Shown here: in pieces, positions 27,401 through 39,144 of the stretch
Layout of the letters: every line of letters starts with the position of its first letter
How positions within the stretch are numbered: the first letter of the stretch is position 1
NCBI RefSeq assembly: GCF_933775445.1
Contig: NC_065872.1
Span: forward strand, 8,804,001-8,868,000
DNA from: Argentina anserina
Lineage: Eukaryota > Streptophyta > Magnoliopsida > Rosales > Rosaceae
DNA length: 64,000 nucleotides
Reading direction: 5' to 3'
The notes under the pieces: generated by a model
The model's database searches: none
Told to the model about the DNA's origin: nothing
What the model saw: only the letters and a program-made list of their open reading frames with translations
Position numbers and translations under genes: made by a program

Positions 27401-28041
27401 CGGTGATTGAGGATAACAAAGTTCGTATTGGAAGGTCAGGGGCTATTAGGCCTCTAGTTGATCTGTTGGGAAATGGGACTCCTAGAGGTAGGAAAGATGC
27501 AGCCACTGCTTTGTTTAATTTGTCAATTTTCCATGAGAACAAGGCTCGGATTGTTCAAGCTGGTGCAGTAAAGTACTTGGTAGAGTTGATGGACCCAGCT
27601 GCTGGAATGGTTGACAAGGCAGTTGCTGTTTTGGCTAATCTTTCTACAATTCCTGAAGGAAGGACAGCAATTGGTCAGGAGGGTGGCATTCCTGTTCTGG
27701 TTGAGGTTGTTGAGTTGGGTTCTGCCAGAGGGAAGGAGAATGCAGCTGCTGCTCTTTTACAGCTATGCACAAATAGTAATAGGTATTGCAGTATGGTCCT
27801 CCAAGAAGGAGCTGTCCCTCCATTAGTCGTATTGTCGCAATCTGGCACCCCGAGGGCCAAGGAAAAGGTAGGATACTGTTTGTGTTTTATGATTGTTGCC
27901 ACCCTCTCACCCTAGTTTTGGACTTCACCACACATTATCTGTCACACGAGAAAGTGTTTTACGGAAGTCTTTTTCGTTTTCTTGCAGGCACAGACACTAC
28001 TTAGTTTCTTCAGAAACCATAGAAATGCTGGTAGAGGATAA
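24433..28041 (+). CDS. PUB4: U-box/ARM-repeat E3 ubiquitin ligase PUB4
   Basis: Plant U-box E3 ligase. Arabidopsis PUB4 acts downstream of receptor kinases in root meristem, tapetum and immune signalling. Exons 24433-24708, 25394-25510, 25816-27867 and 27988-28041 join in phase to 832 residues, matching PUB4. Seen: a U-box N-terminal domain (about 1-230); the U-box at about 235-308 (from PIPADFCCPLSLELMTDPVI to CPKTRQTL and NYTVKALIANWC); a Ser/Pro-rich linker (about 320-540); and a C-terminal block of ARM repeats (about 545-830) with recurring LLNLSINDNNK-type motifs. The last exon adds only 17 residues (AQTLLSFFRN onward); ignoring it would give a false end at 27915. The ATG follows directly after a 5'UTR intron acceptor. 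A degenerate copy of the ARM block lies 0.7 kb downstream. Confidence 0.94.
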
Positions 28042-28699
28042 TTGCTGAAATAGAATCTTTGCTGTCACCAGAGGTTTTAATTGAACATTTTATATCTGAT
28101 GTATAAATTGTTGGTTCGAATAATTCATTTGAAGATCTTCTTGTGTGGATTTGATGTGATTCTAGAAAGAGGAGAAACAGATGGGTTTATAGAGGTGTTT
28201 TGGATCAGTCTTGTAAAGTATTTATTATGTGAATGTTGGAAAAAAGAAATGTATACTTGTGAGTCTAGTTGAACGATTCGTTATTGTTTGTCCTTAGGCC
28301 GTTTGATGTTACATTAATATATATTCATTCGCACTCGTGGTTTTATTGACATTTTGACAGGCTCTTTGCTTCAGTTCATCAATTGGAGGTAATTAACTTG
28401 GTATCCAAATAGATGCCAAGTAATAATGAATGCTGTAGAACAAGAAGTACATTGGCTACATGGCACTTGTGTTGATATTCGAAGAGAAGCAACACTCGAG
28501 TTCTGACTGCTAGTGAAGCTTAAAGTGGACATTGTGATTGTTCTTGCAAACTGGAGCATAACCTTTTTGGTGGATTTGCTAAGCTTCACAGACGGTACAA
28601 GAAAATGCTGTCACAACACTTAATTGTTTTTTTTTTTTTGAGAAAACACAACATTTCTTAATTTGTCCATCAAGACATCAACAATGTTAAAAAGATTTA
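28042..28699. other. PUB4 3'UTR and downstream spacer
   Basis: AT-rich; it holds the probable PUB4 3'UTR. A T-run near 28627-28640 precedes the PUB4-like pseudogene segment. No gene was seen. Confidence 0.4.
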
Positions 28700-29110
28700 A
28701 GGATTGCAACAGCTGCCAAGGCGATTGATTCCCTGATTCTTGTGCTTGAAGTTGGAGAGATGAGACCCAGGAGAGATCAGCTGCCGCAATGTTTAGGTTT
28801 TCGATGATGGGGAGAAAACAAGGCTCCGATTGGAAGGTCCAGGGTTATTAGACCTCTATTTGAGTTACAGTACTAGGAAAGGGGAGAGTCCTAGAGTGAA
28901 AACAAGATGCAGCTACACTGTAGTTTAGTTTGTCGATTACTTTTGAACGGGTAAAGATCGCTCAAGCTGGTGCTGTTAAGTACTTGGTGGAGTTTGATGA
29001 ATCCAGAGGCTGGAATGTTTGAACAGTCATGAAGAGGGAGGACACCGATGCTGAGTAGGGTGCAATATTAAGTGTCTTGGTTGAAGTTGAACTTCTGCGC
29101 TAAGAGAGCA
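28700..29110 (+). pseudogene. Degenerate PUB4 ARM-repeat copy
   Basis: This stretch follows the ARM-coding part of PUB4 in the same order and orientation with many changes. About 28705-28760 resembles 27300-27355 (GCAATTGCTACTGCTGAAGC region); 28808-28865 resembles 27411-27468 (shared core ATTGGAAGGTC..GG..TATTAG..CCTCTA); 28905-29030 resembles 27497-27625 (shared core CAAGCTGGTGC.GT.AAGTACTTGGT.GAGTT); and 29035-29110 resembles 27656-27731. Small indels and stops in every frame remove coding capacity. It is a broken partial duplicate, most simply a tandem duplication remnant; a retrocopy cannot be tested because the parent region is a single exon. Confidence 0.85.
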
Positions 29111-29438
29111 CCTCTCGTCAGCACAAGTAATGAAAACAATGTGATATTGATCGAAGGAGTTTTTCCATGACCTCCATCCCTGATCGCATTGAGGTACCTT
29201 GTTTCTTGCTTCCTTGTATTTCAACTGCTACTTCTGGTTAGCAAATAACGAGTTAGCAGGGTTTTTATGATGTTTATGTCTGACATGTATCATTTTTCAG
29301 TGTAGGAAGCTACAAAATGGGTTGCACGAGTTCACGGAAGTACAATTTACGACTTATGGTCCACAACCAACTATTCGATAAAATCCTTTACTACAATATA
29401 TACAATGCACACGAGCGCGCATGCGCAGACATTTCTGC

Positions 29439-32400
29439 TCAACCTCCCAGACAGCAAGAATGCTGCAAACACTGGCCATAAGAATGCTCTTCTGCATAGT
29501 CACTCGATGCAAGTAAGTTAACCTGCATAAATTTTTATAGAATTTAGTCATCCCCCAGTTAAACTTTCAACAACAAATAATGATGGGTTATATTACATTC
29601 TACCTTGATAATCTCCGACTTGGAGCTAGGTCTGGTAGCAGTGGCTAATATACTCATGTTAAAGTGCTGTTAAGAAAACACATAAAAGGTAGCGATTGTT
29701 GTGAGTGGGTTTCATAACAGAATTTTTTTTTCTAAACTTAGCGAACAAAAGCACACAGCTAATCACAGTGCATCAACAACTCACCCTAAAAGGATCGCCC
29801 CTTAAGGACTGCACGAATATTGAATTTCCCAATTCATCCTGCAAAGAGGATGTGATTAGCATATGTGCTTTAGATATGACGATCATAAACCTCATGAACC
29901 AATGTACCTCCAAATAAACATCTCTCAGTCGCTTTCCAGTTTGAGCACAGCATATGCGAACCACGTCCTCATCGCAACTTCCACTGATGATATAGTCCCT
30001 TCCATTCATGTAATATGACCGCGTATAGTTATGAGGATTTCCTGTCGATGCTATCTCAAACTTTGTGTGCAGCCTCCCATCTGCTGCCAAAAGTTGCTTA
30101 ACCTGGCAAGTGACACCTCAAAAAATTAAGCCTCTCAACTTCAAAATTGAAAAACCACCAGACCCTTGTAAAGGTGTACCTCGTTGTCAACAGCTGAAAC
30201 AAGTAAGTAATGGTCATCAGGAGAAAAGCAAGCCATCACATTTCCTCTTGAGCTAGAAGCTGTATGACAAGGTTTCCTAAGGTTCTGTCGCAAATCCCAC
30301 ATCTTAACATCATGGTCAAAGGATGAGGTAGCAAACATATAAGGGGAATGATATGCAAATTTGGCAACATTTATTGGTTCACGGTGAAGATTACTGAACA
30401 ATTGTAAACGTCTTCCACTGCCAACATCATATAGGGCAACGCCCTTGGAGTATCCACTAGCAAGGAGCCGGTCATCAGTTGAATTTACATGAAGAGATGT
30501 CAATTGCTCAAAATCTTCAAAAGTTGCACCAGTAGAGCTGCAACATGAGTCTGCAACTTCTGGTGACATGTTATTTATGTCAAATAACTTCATGGAACCA
30601 TTATCTGAACCAGCAACAAGCTGCATGTTCAACACAAATGAGAAGAAAAAGGAAACAGTAAGAATTAAAACCACTCATGCTCTGACTAAATCTGAACATA
30701 CAATAGACTGCTAACGCACACTGCTTCCAGGGCATCATATACCTTGGACGGAGACTTGTTGAGCCAACAAAGCCCCAAAACGCTACTCAATGCTCCAATG
30801 CATGGAATATAACCAACCACCTTCCCGTTTTCATGATTAGTAACCACTACTTCACCATCCAGAGTTCCAAAAACTATAAGACTTGGGTTTGAGGGATGGT
30901 ACTCAAACTGCCTCGGACGAAGCTTCTTGTTTTCTGCTTTACAGGTGTGGTTGAAATTGGATAGTGGATGTAACCGCGGCCAAGATGAGGACCCAAGTTT
31001 GGCAGCACAAAGAGACCTCAGGAAAAAATTCTGACCATTTCGATGAGGATATAATTGTTTTGGCTTGAATGGTTTCTGGAAGTGTACACCATTTGTCCCC
31101 ATTTCACGTTTATTCAAAACACTAACAACACTTTCTTTGTGCCGTCTCTTATAAGGTAAGTATTCATAGTACTTTGCAGACGTCATCTTGGCCAATTCCC
31201 TTTCTGTCATTCCAACAGGAAAATTATCTAGAACTTCCAGACCAGGCAGCGAAGATATGATATACTCCCGGTAATGTTTCTCAAAGCATATGGGCGAAGG
31301 ATGATGAGTTACAAAGTTCTTTAATGTAATACTCGCATTTCTTGAGGCTTTCTTACCCTCACTCACAAGGGTTTCATCGTTTTCTTGAACCTATAGTTTG
31401 ACAAACAAACTGTCAGTTTGACTAATTAAATTGTCTCCAAAATAACAGTTTGGTTGTATTCTTACCTCAGTCAGCAATTTCTGTTGCACTTCTAAACCAA
31501 GACATGATCCAGTTTCCTTGCAACATAAACAGCTTTGGAACCGTAGTTCTAGTAAACAAGGAAGTCTTGACAGAGCACCAGTCGTGGTAAGGAGATTGGA
31601 AATTCTTGTCTCACAAATTGAAAGATACAACAGATTTGGCATGCAAGAAAAACAGTCCCTCCGCAAGCTACCGAGTGAAGTACAAAAGTCGAGATTAAGG
31701 GTGTGTAGTCGCAAAAAGCTTCCAACCATGTCGAGTTTCTTGATATGAACAGACCTCAAGTTGAAGACTTGGCAAGCCAAAGAACCCTGACAAAGATCCC
31801 TAGTAAAAATCCAAAACAACAATGCGTCATTCATATAGAAATATGTGCACTTCAATAACAAAACAATTTCAAATTTCACAATCATGTAAACTGAATAAGT
31901 AATGGCAGAATGAAGATATCAGTGAATGAAAATATTATACAAAGAAGTGAATTACTTTGTGTATTGAAGACACATTCTTAGTGTCGCTAGTGAATGTGAA
32001 AAAATAAAAATGAACAAGATCAATAAACTGAGAATAAGGATACAGACCGCAGAAATTCTTTCCCCAAAGACAAACCCTGGAGATCGACAACTCGAAGCTT
32101 TGCATTAATTCCCTTTATCAAATCCATGACACGCTCTGTGGCCAAGTCACTATGGAATTCCAACAATAAGTCAACTGCATGAATATGAGAGGAGTCTTTC
32201 GAAATAAGCACATCCTTCAGTGGCAAAATGTCAGCATCCTTTAGCTGATCTAATGAAACTGTTAAACTACACTTCTCATTCTGAGAACTCTGAACTTTGG
32301 CCTGAACAATATTAACAGACAAACAAAAGTTAATAGCTAACACTCTAATTGGAAAGAAGAATTTTTTTGATTTTTAAGAGAACCTGAGTAAACCATGAGA

Positions 32401-35400
32401 GAACTGCTGAATTGGGCTCCACCTCATGCTTTCTGCAAGAATTGAGGTACCTGCATATAGAACAAGAGATTTAACAATTACAAAATCCATCATCAAAAAC
32501 CAAATAAATAAGGTAACAACATCCTTGGTGAAGTATAAACAAACAGAAACAAATTACGCATCACGGCACTAAACAAACATGGTAACGATCTCCATGAAAG
32601 CATAGCACTCACATGCAAGTGATCTCCATGGTATTGCCGCTTTACACTCAGATTGTTAATTTACTAGAGTCAGATGTCAACATATAAAATTCGATCGTAC
32701 CCCTAGTCCATGGGTTAGACACTGAAAGTTTTCCAAAAACCTGTAAATCTCCTCCATTTGAGGAAGTGGAGTATCTCCAGCTCCGAATCTATACACTCGC
32801 TTATCAATCTCAATTGCACTGTACCCAGGGACCTTCCTCAGACCAATATCTTTCATCATTAATCTCACATTTCCAAATTCCTCCCAGTTCCCTCCTTCAG
32901 CATATATGTTAGAAAATAAGGTGTAGTAGCCACTGTCATCTGTTTTAATATCTAAAAGGTCTTTTTGAATGCTTTTAATCATGTCCATCCTCTGGTGGAT
33001 TCGACATCCATTGAGCAGGGCGCCCCATATGCTGGCATCAACAGAAAATTGTATTGATTTGATGATATCATAGGCTCCTTTAAGATCACCTGCTCGACTT
33101 AGAAGGTCAACTATACATGCGAAATGTTCTGCATTGGGTTCAATGCCGAAATCCTTCATTGATCTAAAATATATCCTTCCTTCTTCAACAGCACCTGCAT
33201 GACTACAAGCTGAAAGAATATTCATAAAGGTAACCTCATTTGGTTCAATTCCAGCTTCTAACATTTGACTGAAGAGTGATATGGCAGCATGTATCTTGCC
33301 ATGCACTCCATATGCGGCGATCATGACACTCCAAGACACAACACTTCTTTCTATCATCATATCAAATACACCTTGAGCAGACTGAAGGTCACCACACTTG
33401 GCATACATGTCAGTTAGAGCTGTATCAACAAAGAGGTCTTTCCAGATACCATAGGTTATGAGCTTGTGGTGAACCCATTTTCCCTTTTCTAAATAACCTA
33501 ATTCGGAGCAGGCTTGAATAACACTTAAGATTGTGACTTCATCAATCTCAAGACGATTCATGTAAATTTGGTCAAAAAGATTGATCGCCATGACAGAGTT
33601 ACCACAGCGAGAAAATCCAGAGATCATAGAATTCCATGTTATGATACCAGGAGTTTTCATCGTGTCAAATATCACGTATCCTGAATCTACAAACCCACAT
33701 TTTGAGTACATATCAATTAGTGAGTTCAACACAAACTCGTCCAAACAGCCTCTTTTGACTACGTGACCATGTATCTGATGCCCAAGCTCTAATGAACCCA
33801 TCTTTCCACAAGCTGCGAGAGCACTTGACATGCCGAATGCATCTGGCATTAGTCCTTGGGACTGCATCCGCACAAAGACTAGCAATGCCTCTTTCAGGAG
33901 ACCTTTCTGACAATAAACTGAGATAACTGTATTCCAAGGAACGACATTTCTGAGTCCAATTGTATTAAGAATCTCCTGACAATACCTTACTCCCCCTGTT
34001 TCAGCATATAACTCCAACAGTGCTGATCCTAAAAATTCAAGTTCAGGGTCTACAGCCTTTCTAATAACATATCCATGAACACTTTTCCCGTCTCTGATCA
34101 ATCCTAACCCAACACAAGACATTAAAACACACATCAACGTCACAGAATTCGGCTCCACCCCACACTCAAGCATCCTCACAAACACACCTCGCGCCTCCAC
34201 AAAACAACCACCTTGATTGTAACCAGAAATCATCGCTGTCCACGACGCGGTATGCCAGCAACTAGCACTACGAAAAACCCTCTCAGCACTCTGCAAGTCA
34301 CCACACTTGCCATACATTGTAATCAGCGAACTATCCAAACCCTCATCCTTCCTAATCTCCCTCCTCACAACAAAACCATGCGCCGCCCTCGCTCCCCTCC
34401 ACCACCCCAACTTCCCACAACCCTCACACACACCCAGCATTGTAACCGAGTCCGGCACAACACCTCCCATCATTACCATCTCCCTAAACATGCCCAGCCC
34501 TCGACTCACCTCCCCATTCTCCACACAAGACAAAACAACCGAACTCCACGACACAGTGTCTCTCACAGACATTTCACCAAACACTCTCATTGCCTCATCC
34601 AGCCACCCCATCTCCCCATACAAACCGACCAACGCAGTTTCGACAACGTTGTCCCCATCGAACCCGCACTTCACGACTCTCCCATGCACTTCTCTCCCGA
34701 CACGCATCTCCCCACAGCCGGAACACGCTCTCAAGACAGAAGGGAAGATGAAGCGAGTTGTGGGGATGTCGTGTCGGATCATGTGGTGGTAGAGGGAGAT
34801 GGAGCGGTGGTAATGGCGGGACCAGGTGGAGCATTTGATGAGGACGCCGAACATGAAGGGGTCGGGGTTGGGGAAGGAGTGGAAGAGGAGGGAGGAGGAG
34901 TGGAGGGAGCCGAGGTGGGAGTAGGACTCGATGAGCTTGGTGGAGGCTTGGGGGTGGCGGTGGAGACCGGAGACGAGGAGATGGGCGTGGAGTTGGGATA
35001 GCGTACGAAGAGAAGTACATGACCTGAACAAGGGCATGTACTGCGTCATGGTGTAGCGGGCATACGAGGTTTGAAAGAGAGACAAGAAGAAGCAGAGAAT
35101 AGAGTCTTGTCTTTGGAAGAAAGATGAGGACTTTACTAGAGCAACCAAAAACAAATTACTAAAGACATTAAGAATATAGAATTTACTTTTACTTCAATTA
35201 AAAAAACAAACAGGGCTCGATAAATTTTCGTTGTCGAGAACTGATAAGGTACGAGTGATTTTTCGATTTGAAAAAATTTACAAGTAGTAAAACAAAAATG
35301 CAGGCGTTGTTAATGAAGTTTTAGCGCAGACGGCTGAAATATGTGTTGTTAATGAAATACGTGACGGGGTATTATTTTTGAACACATAAATGCCACTTGT

Positions 35401-35784
35401 TGGTTTGGTGGACGGGGTTATAGCGAATCGGTTTGAAGGAACTAAGTGAGGCAGAAATCAATAAACAGAAATCCCGTTGATCCAACTAGGCAACAGAACC
35501 TTCCTAAAATCAGTAGCAACTTTGTGTTACCAACAAAACTCATGGACAAAAAAGAGCTCAAACCCAAACACGCATGGATGAAACTGAACATGCATCGGTG
35601 TATGTATGGGCAGAAAAGCTCCAAATCTCTTTAAGAGCATACCAAATTTGCCAAAACAAAAGGATGGGTGTTCCAGAGCAGCAAAAACGATCTGTTATAA
35701 GCAAACCAAACAGCAAGACGAGAGAGAGAGAGAGAGAGAGAGAGATGAATACCGAGCTTCTAAGCTGCTGCCGGAGATAGCCAT
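29439..35784 (-). CDS. LRR-WD40 protein with WDxR box (probable CUL4-DDB1 substrate receptor)
   Basis: Ten exons join in phase to 730 residues. On the - strand they are 35784-35753, 32450-32384, 32301-32048, 31799-31466, 31390-30722, 30620-30180, 30102-29908, 29838-29785, 29666-29604 and 29522-29439. Residues 1-230 contain leucine-rich repeats (LRVVDLQGLSL, LRLHTLNLDFC, MPNLLYLSICETRI). Residues from about 350 form WD40 repeats (FEYHPSNPSLIVFGTLDGEV, LVAGSDNGSMKLFDI, ATSSFDHDVKMWDLR, YIISGSCDEDVVRIC). WDLR at about 560-563 is the WDxR signature of DWD proteins, which bind DDB1 in CUL4 ligases; that role is inferred. Related plant proteins are annotated as transducin/WD40 family (At4g34280-like, from memory). 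Exon 1 (MAISGSSLEAR) is assigned because its donor phase and the resulting LEARYLNSCRKHE junction fit; it lies beyond the whole PPR gene. Exon 3 has a weak GTCTGT donor at 32047. Confidence 0.8.
32677..35049 (-). CDS. PLS-class pentatricopeptide repeat protein, At1g69350-like
   Basis: Organelle RNA-binding PPR protein of the PLS class with a C-terminal E-type region; family members act in mitochondrial or plastid RNA processing or editing. It is intronless, as usual for the family. The frame is open from 35154 (825 residues), but I prefer the Met at 35049, which gives 790 residues and begins MTQYMPLFRSC as I recall for At1g69350. The 35-residue extension has few acidic residues and could be a targeting peptide. 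Tandem PPR motifs run through most of the protein (SLITMYGKCGDLQSAERVF, NSLIDMYSKCGFVDSGYVIF, TALTDMYAKCGDLQSAQGVF). The E region reads GLRKVPGYSAIEIDKRVYRF, and no DYW domain follows. The gene lies in the 3.3-kb first intron of the LRR-WD40 gene on the same strand. Confidence 0.93.
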   Translation of the reverse strand: MTQYMPLFRSCTSLRTLSQLHAHLLVSGLHRHPQASTKLIESYSHLGSLHSSSLLFHSFPNPDPFMFGVLIKCSTWSRHYHRSISLYHHMIRHDIPTTRFIFPSVLRACSGCGEMRVGREVHGRVVKCGFDGDNVVETALVGLYGEMGWLDEAMRVFGEMSVRDTVSWSSVVLSCVENGEVSRGLGMFREMVMMGGVVPDSVTMLGVCEGCGKLGWWRGARAAHGFVVRREIRKDEGLDSSLITMYGKCGDLQSAERVFRSASCWHTASWTAMISGYNQGGCFVEARGVFVRMLECGVEPNSVTLMCVLMSCVGLGLIRDGKSVHGYVIRKAVDPELEFLGSALLELYAETGGVRYCQEILNTIGLRNVVPWNTVISVYCQKGLLKEALLVFVRMQSQGLMPDAFGMSSALAACGKMGSLELGHQIHGHVVKRGCLDEFVLNSLIDMYSKCGFVDSGYVIFDTMKTPGIITWNSMISGFSRCGNSVMAINLFDQIYMNRLEIDEVTILSVIQACSELGYLEKGKWVHHKLITYGIWKDLFVDTALTDMYAKCGDLQSAQGVFDMMIERSVVSWSVMIAAYGVHGKIHAAISLFSQMLEAGIEPNEVTFMNILSACSHAGAVEEGRIYFRSMKDFGIEPNAEHFACIVDLLSRAGDLKGAYDIIKSIQFSVDASIWGALLNGCRIHQRMDMIKSIQKDLLDIKTDDSGYYTLFSNIYAEGGNWEEFGNVRLMMKDIGLRKVPGYSAIEIDKRVYRFGAGDTPLPQMEEIYRFLENFQCLTHGLGVRSNFIC
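35721..35745. repeat. (GA)n microsatellite beside LRR-WD40 exon 1
   Basis: An uninterrupted GA run lies immediately inside the first intron of the LRR-WD40 gene (CT on its sense strand, six bases past the donor). A (TTC)n run at about 35801-35818 lies in its 5'UTR and a CT-rich tract at about 36107-36140 lies farther upstream. Such tracts are common in plant core promoters and leaders. Confidence 0.8.
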
Positions 35785-38700
35785 GATGAGATGAATGGCT
35801 TCTTCTTCTTCTTCTTCTTGGTTCTTAGTTGCAAAGTTGATTGTGTATCAGAGTAGTGGAGAGTTAAAGTAGTGCAATGCAATATTGGAGTGGAGTCTCA
35901 GTGTGAGAATGATTGAGTTGGTTGTGAAAACGGAATGGGAAGGGGAAGCTTCCCCAAAACAAGGTACAGACTATGATATGGTGTGTACGGAATATAGGTG
36001 GGAGGAGTGGGGAAGACAGAGAGAGAACCAAATGTGGAAAAGGGAAGATAAGCACAACCACAGTTCCCCATATCATCTCACGTTCTCACTCACAGCTCTG
36101 TCTCTTCTCTCTCTCTCTCTCTCTCCCTCTCTCTCTCCCTCTTCTCTTTGTCCATTACTAATCCCACTCTACCTGATGGTCAAACATTGATCACTAATAG
36201 TATAATTTTTGAAGATATTTCATTTTATTTTGGAAATATTTGAATTTTTAATCCAAGTTGAGCTGGCATAGTCGATTTATATCCAATATTACAAGTTGAT
36301 TTTTTAATGATTACGACATTAACATCATCTTTATCCATTTATGATACTATTGGGCATCAATGTAAGAAACCAAGATTAAATTCAATAGTTGGTCGCAAAG
36401 ATTATTTTGGGTTAAATTCAATACCGATGCAAGTTAGGTCGCAAATGAGGCATATATGCAAGTTAACTTATTTTTCAGTACTTTTCAGAAATTACGTGGT
36501 AATGTCTAGTGGTATCTTATTTTAATCACCATTTGATATTTAGAATTTAATTTTTAAAAAAAAATCATATTTAAGCTATTTTATCAAAAATTATTTTGGG
36601 TTTTTTCTAAAACAATACACCTTACACTCTAATATCATAAACCCTAAACTCTAAAACTCTATATCCTAAACTTTAAATTCTAAATCTGAAATTTTAGTTC
36701 AAAATTATCAATACATATAAATATCATTTCACAAATAATAAAAATATGTAAAATTATAATTTTAGTGTAATAAATTCATGTGTCAAAATATAAAAGGTGA
36801 TGATGACTATTGAACATTGACATGTGATTCTCCAGGAGCACTGAAATTTTTTTCATAAATGAGACAATGTTGTAAAGATTCTCTGGATTATAGAAGGTTA
36901 TTGATTAGAAATTTGAATCTCAGCTTGTGAAAAACATCCACTAGGAGGGGTCATACCTAAATTATTCATGGAATCATAATGATAGTGATCTATGTTAGCG
37001 AGTCAATGACGAAAACGGATTCGATGCACCTTCCGTTTTAACGGTGTATGCACACCAGCCAATATATTTGTAACACGTGGTCTTTCACAGTCTTCCATAA
37101 ACAATTGAAAAAAGTTCATTTATTTTGTCATTAGATTACTCTTTTGCCCCATTTTCGCTCTCTCTCTCTCTCTCTGTTGAATCAAATCTCGTCTCTCTCT
37201 GGGCATCATTCTCGAATTAGTTGGATAACAGCGATGCCGGACCATCATTATCATCATTCTTTTCTTCATTTGATATGTGAGACATTTCAAACATTCATAG
37301 TTCCACTCAGCAAAGCTCTTATACAGTTCTACTACATGACATATACCTCAATCGATATTTTCCGATGAGCCGAACAACATACATGCGAGATCTATCTGCT
37401 TTTCTCTTTCCAGAAAAACCACAACACGCCGGGAACCGAAACGATGTCGTGATGAGTCAGCGGCTGAGCGGCGACGAGAAGCGGAAGAGCAGAGAGAGAG
37501 AGAGAGAAATTAAGGGAGAGATGGATGACTGACGAGGACTAGTCTGAAAATCGCCACTATAATTTCATTGCCCAAGTGATGATTGTGTTAATTTGCTGAA
37601 GTAGATGCATAATGAAGACCACTGTTAATGGATGCTGATCATTGTTGCTTGGCATGATGACAACGATCATAAACCCATATACACGTGAGAGAATGATGAA
37701 TAAGAGGGTAAAAATTGAAACTTAAAATAAGGTATTAATTTGATATCAAAAGTTGAAAACCACGTGTCATCTAAAGCATAAAATTGTGTATACACTCCCG
37801 TCAATGACTACTCCTAGGGCTGGATTTGGTAAAAAAACTGATCACTTTTTCCCCCAACCGTTTACCGACCGACTTGTATCACTAATGCGGATCTTGAAAC
37901 CGTTGCCGAGCCAAAGTGCTACTACACCGACTCAATCGACAACCAGAATTCTCGGTTGGTAACGTTCGATTACCGACCAAAAGTTGAAGGACCTTGGATG
38001 AAGGCTGCAAGAGAAGTTGCAGTAGTTGAAATCTTCAATTTTTTTGGAGAAGGTATAGATCTGAAAAGTACAAGGAAATATAAAAATAGATTCAAGGAGG
38101 AAAGAACTAGAAATTGAATGTCTGGGTAACTATTCTTCAATTGATTGGATGGAAGGAGCCAATGAGGAGATGAATAGAAGCTTTGTTTTCAAAAGCTTGG
38201 ATGAATGGAAGAAGGACCGTCACGTGTTCTATTAATTGAAGGAGACAGATATGATAAATATAGTTTTTGTTCAATAAGTAACAAGGAGAACACATTTAAC
38301 CAAAAAAAAACAAGGAGAACACGTGGTGTAGTGGTCTGAGGGATTGTTGTGCATGTTCCGTCTTCTCGAATCCAAAGCATTATTTATAGCATCCGATGTA
38401 TATTGTGACACACTAAATTGATATTATTTATTAAGTTGACATCAATCGTCTTTGATCCAAGTGTGATATAATATAATCATTTAATGTTTTTAATGTGTTT
38501 TGTACCTTTTCATTACAATTTATATGTTATAATTTAATTACAATTTTACTCTAATAAATTATAAATTTAATGAGTGTATTATGAATTAAAACTTGAAATT
38601 TTATTTCATAAAAATTAAAATTACATGAAATTTAACTAACTTAAGTTACATAAATTATAATTAAGTAGTTAGAAAATACTAACATTCATGATCATTTGGT

Positions 38701-38948
38701 GCATCGACCGACATTTCCGGATAATAATCATCATCAGATGACGAGAACAGCTAGTTTTGTATTTTCTATAATTATATAGCCAAAAGACTATGAAAACTAA
38801 AATTAAAATTATCTTATGATGAACGATTTCCTTTTATCTTATTTCATACAAATTAAAATTAAAATTACATGACAACTTAACTAGTTTAGTGTTATAGTAT
38901 AATATTTCAACAAAAAATATATATAGTTTTTCTTTTTCAAATAATGAA

Positions 38949-38973
38949 ATATATATATATATATATATATATA
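38949..38973. repeat. (AT)n microsatellite
   Basis: Pure AT dinucleotide run in an AT-rich interval. Confidence 0.85.
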
Positions 38974-39068
38974 TTTACTAAACAATGGTGATATTAATTT
39001 ATGAAATTATTCACTAAAATAATAATAAAAAATAACTTTTAAAAGCGGAACCCACGTATGCTATTAGA

Positions 39069-39144
39069 CCACAAAAGTGTGTCAGAAGTAACCCCAAAGA
39101 GCTATGTCTAGCCACTTAGGGCTACTTTTGACACACTTTTGTGG
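39069..39144. repeat. Short inverted repeat (hairpin)
   Basis: The left arm 39069-39094 and right arm 39119-39144 are complementary at about 24 of 26 positions (CCACAAAAGTGTGTCA core), around a 24-base loop. It may be a solo pair of transposon ends or a small foldback. No coding content. Confidence 0.7.

Noticed and set aside
34213..35001. 262-codon + strand open frame opposite the PPR gene
   Set aside because: Antisense shadow of the PPR coding sequence; His/Pro-rich and Val/Gly-rich composition with no domain.
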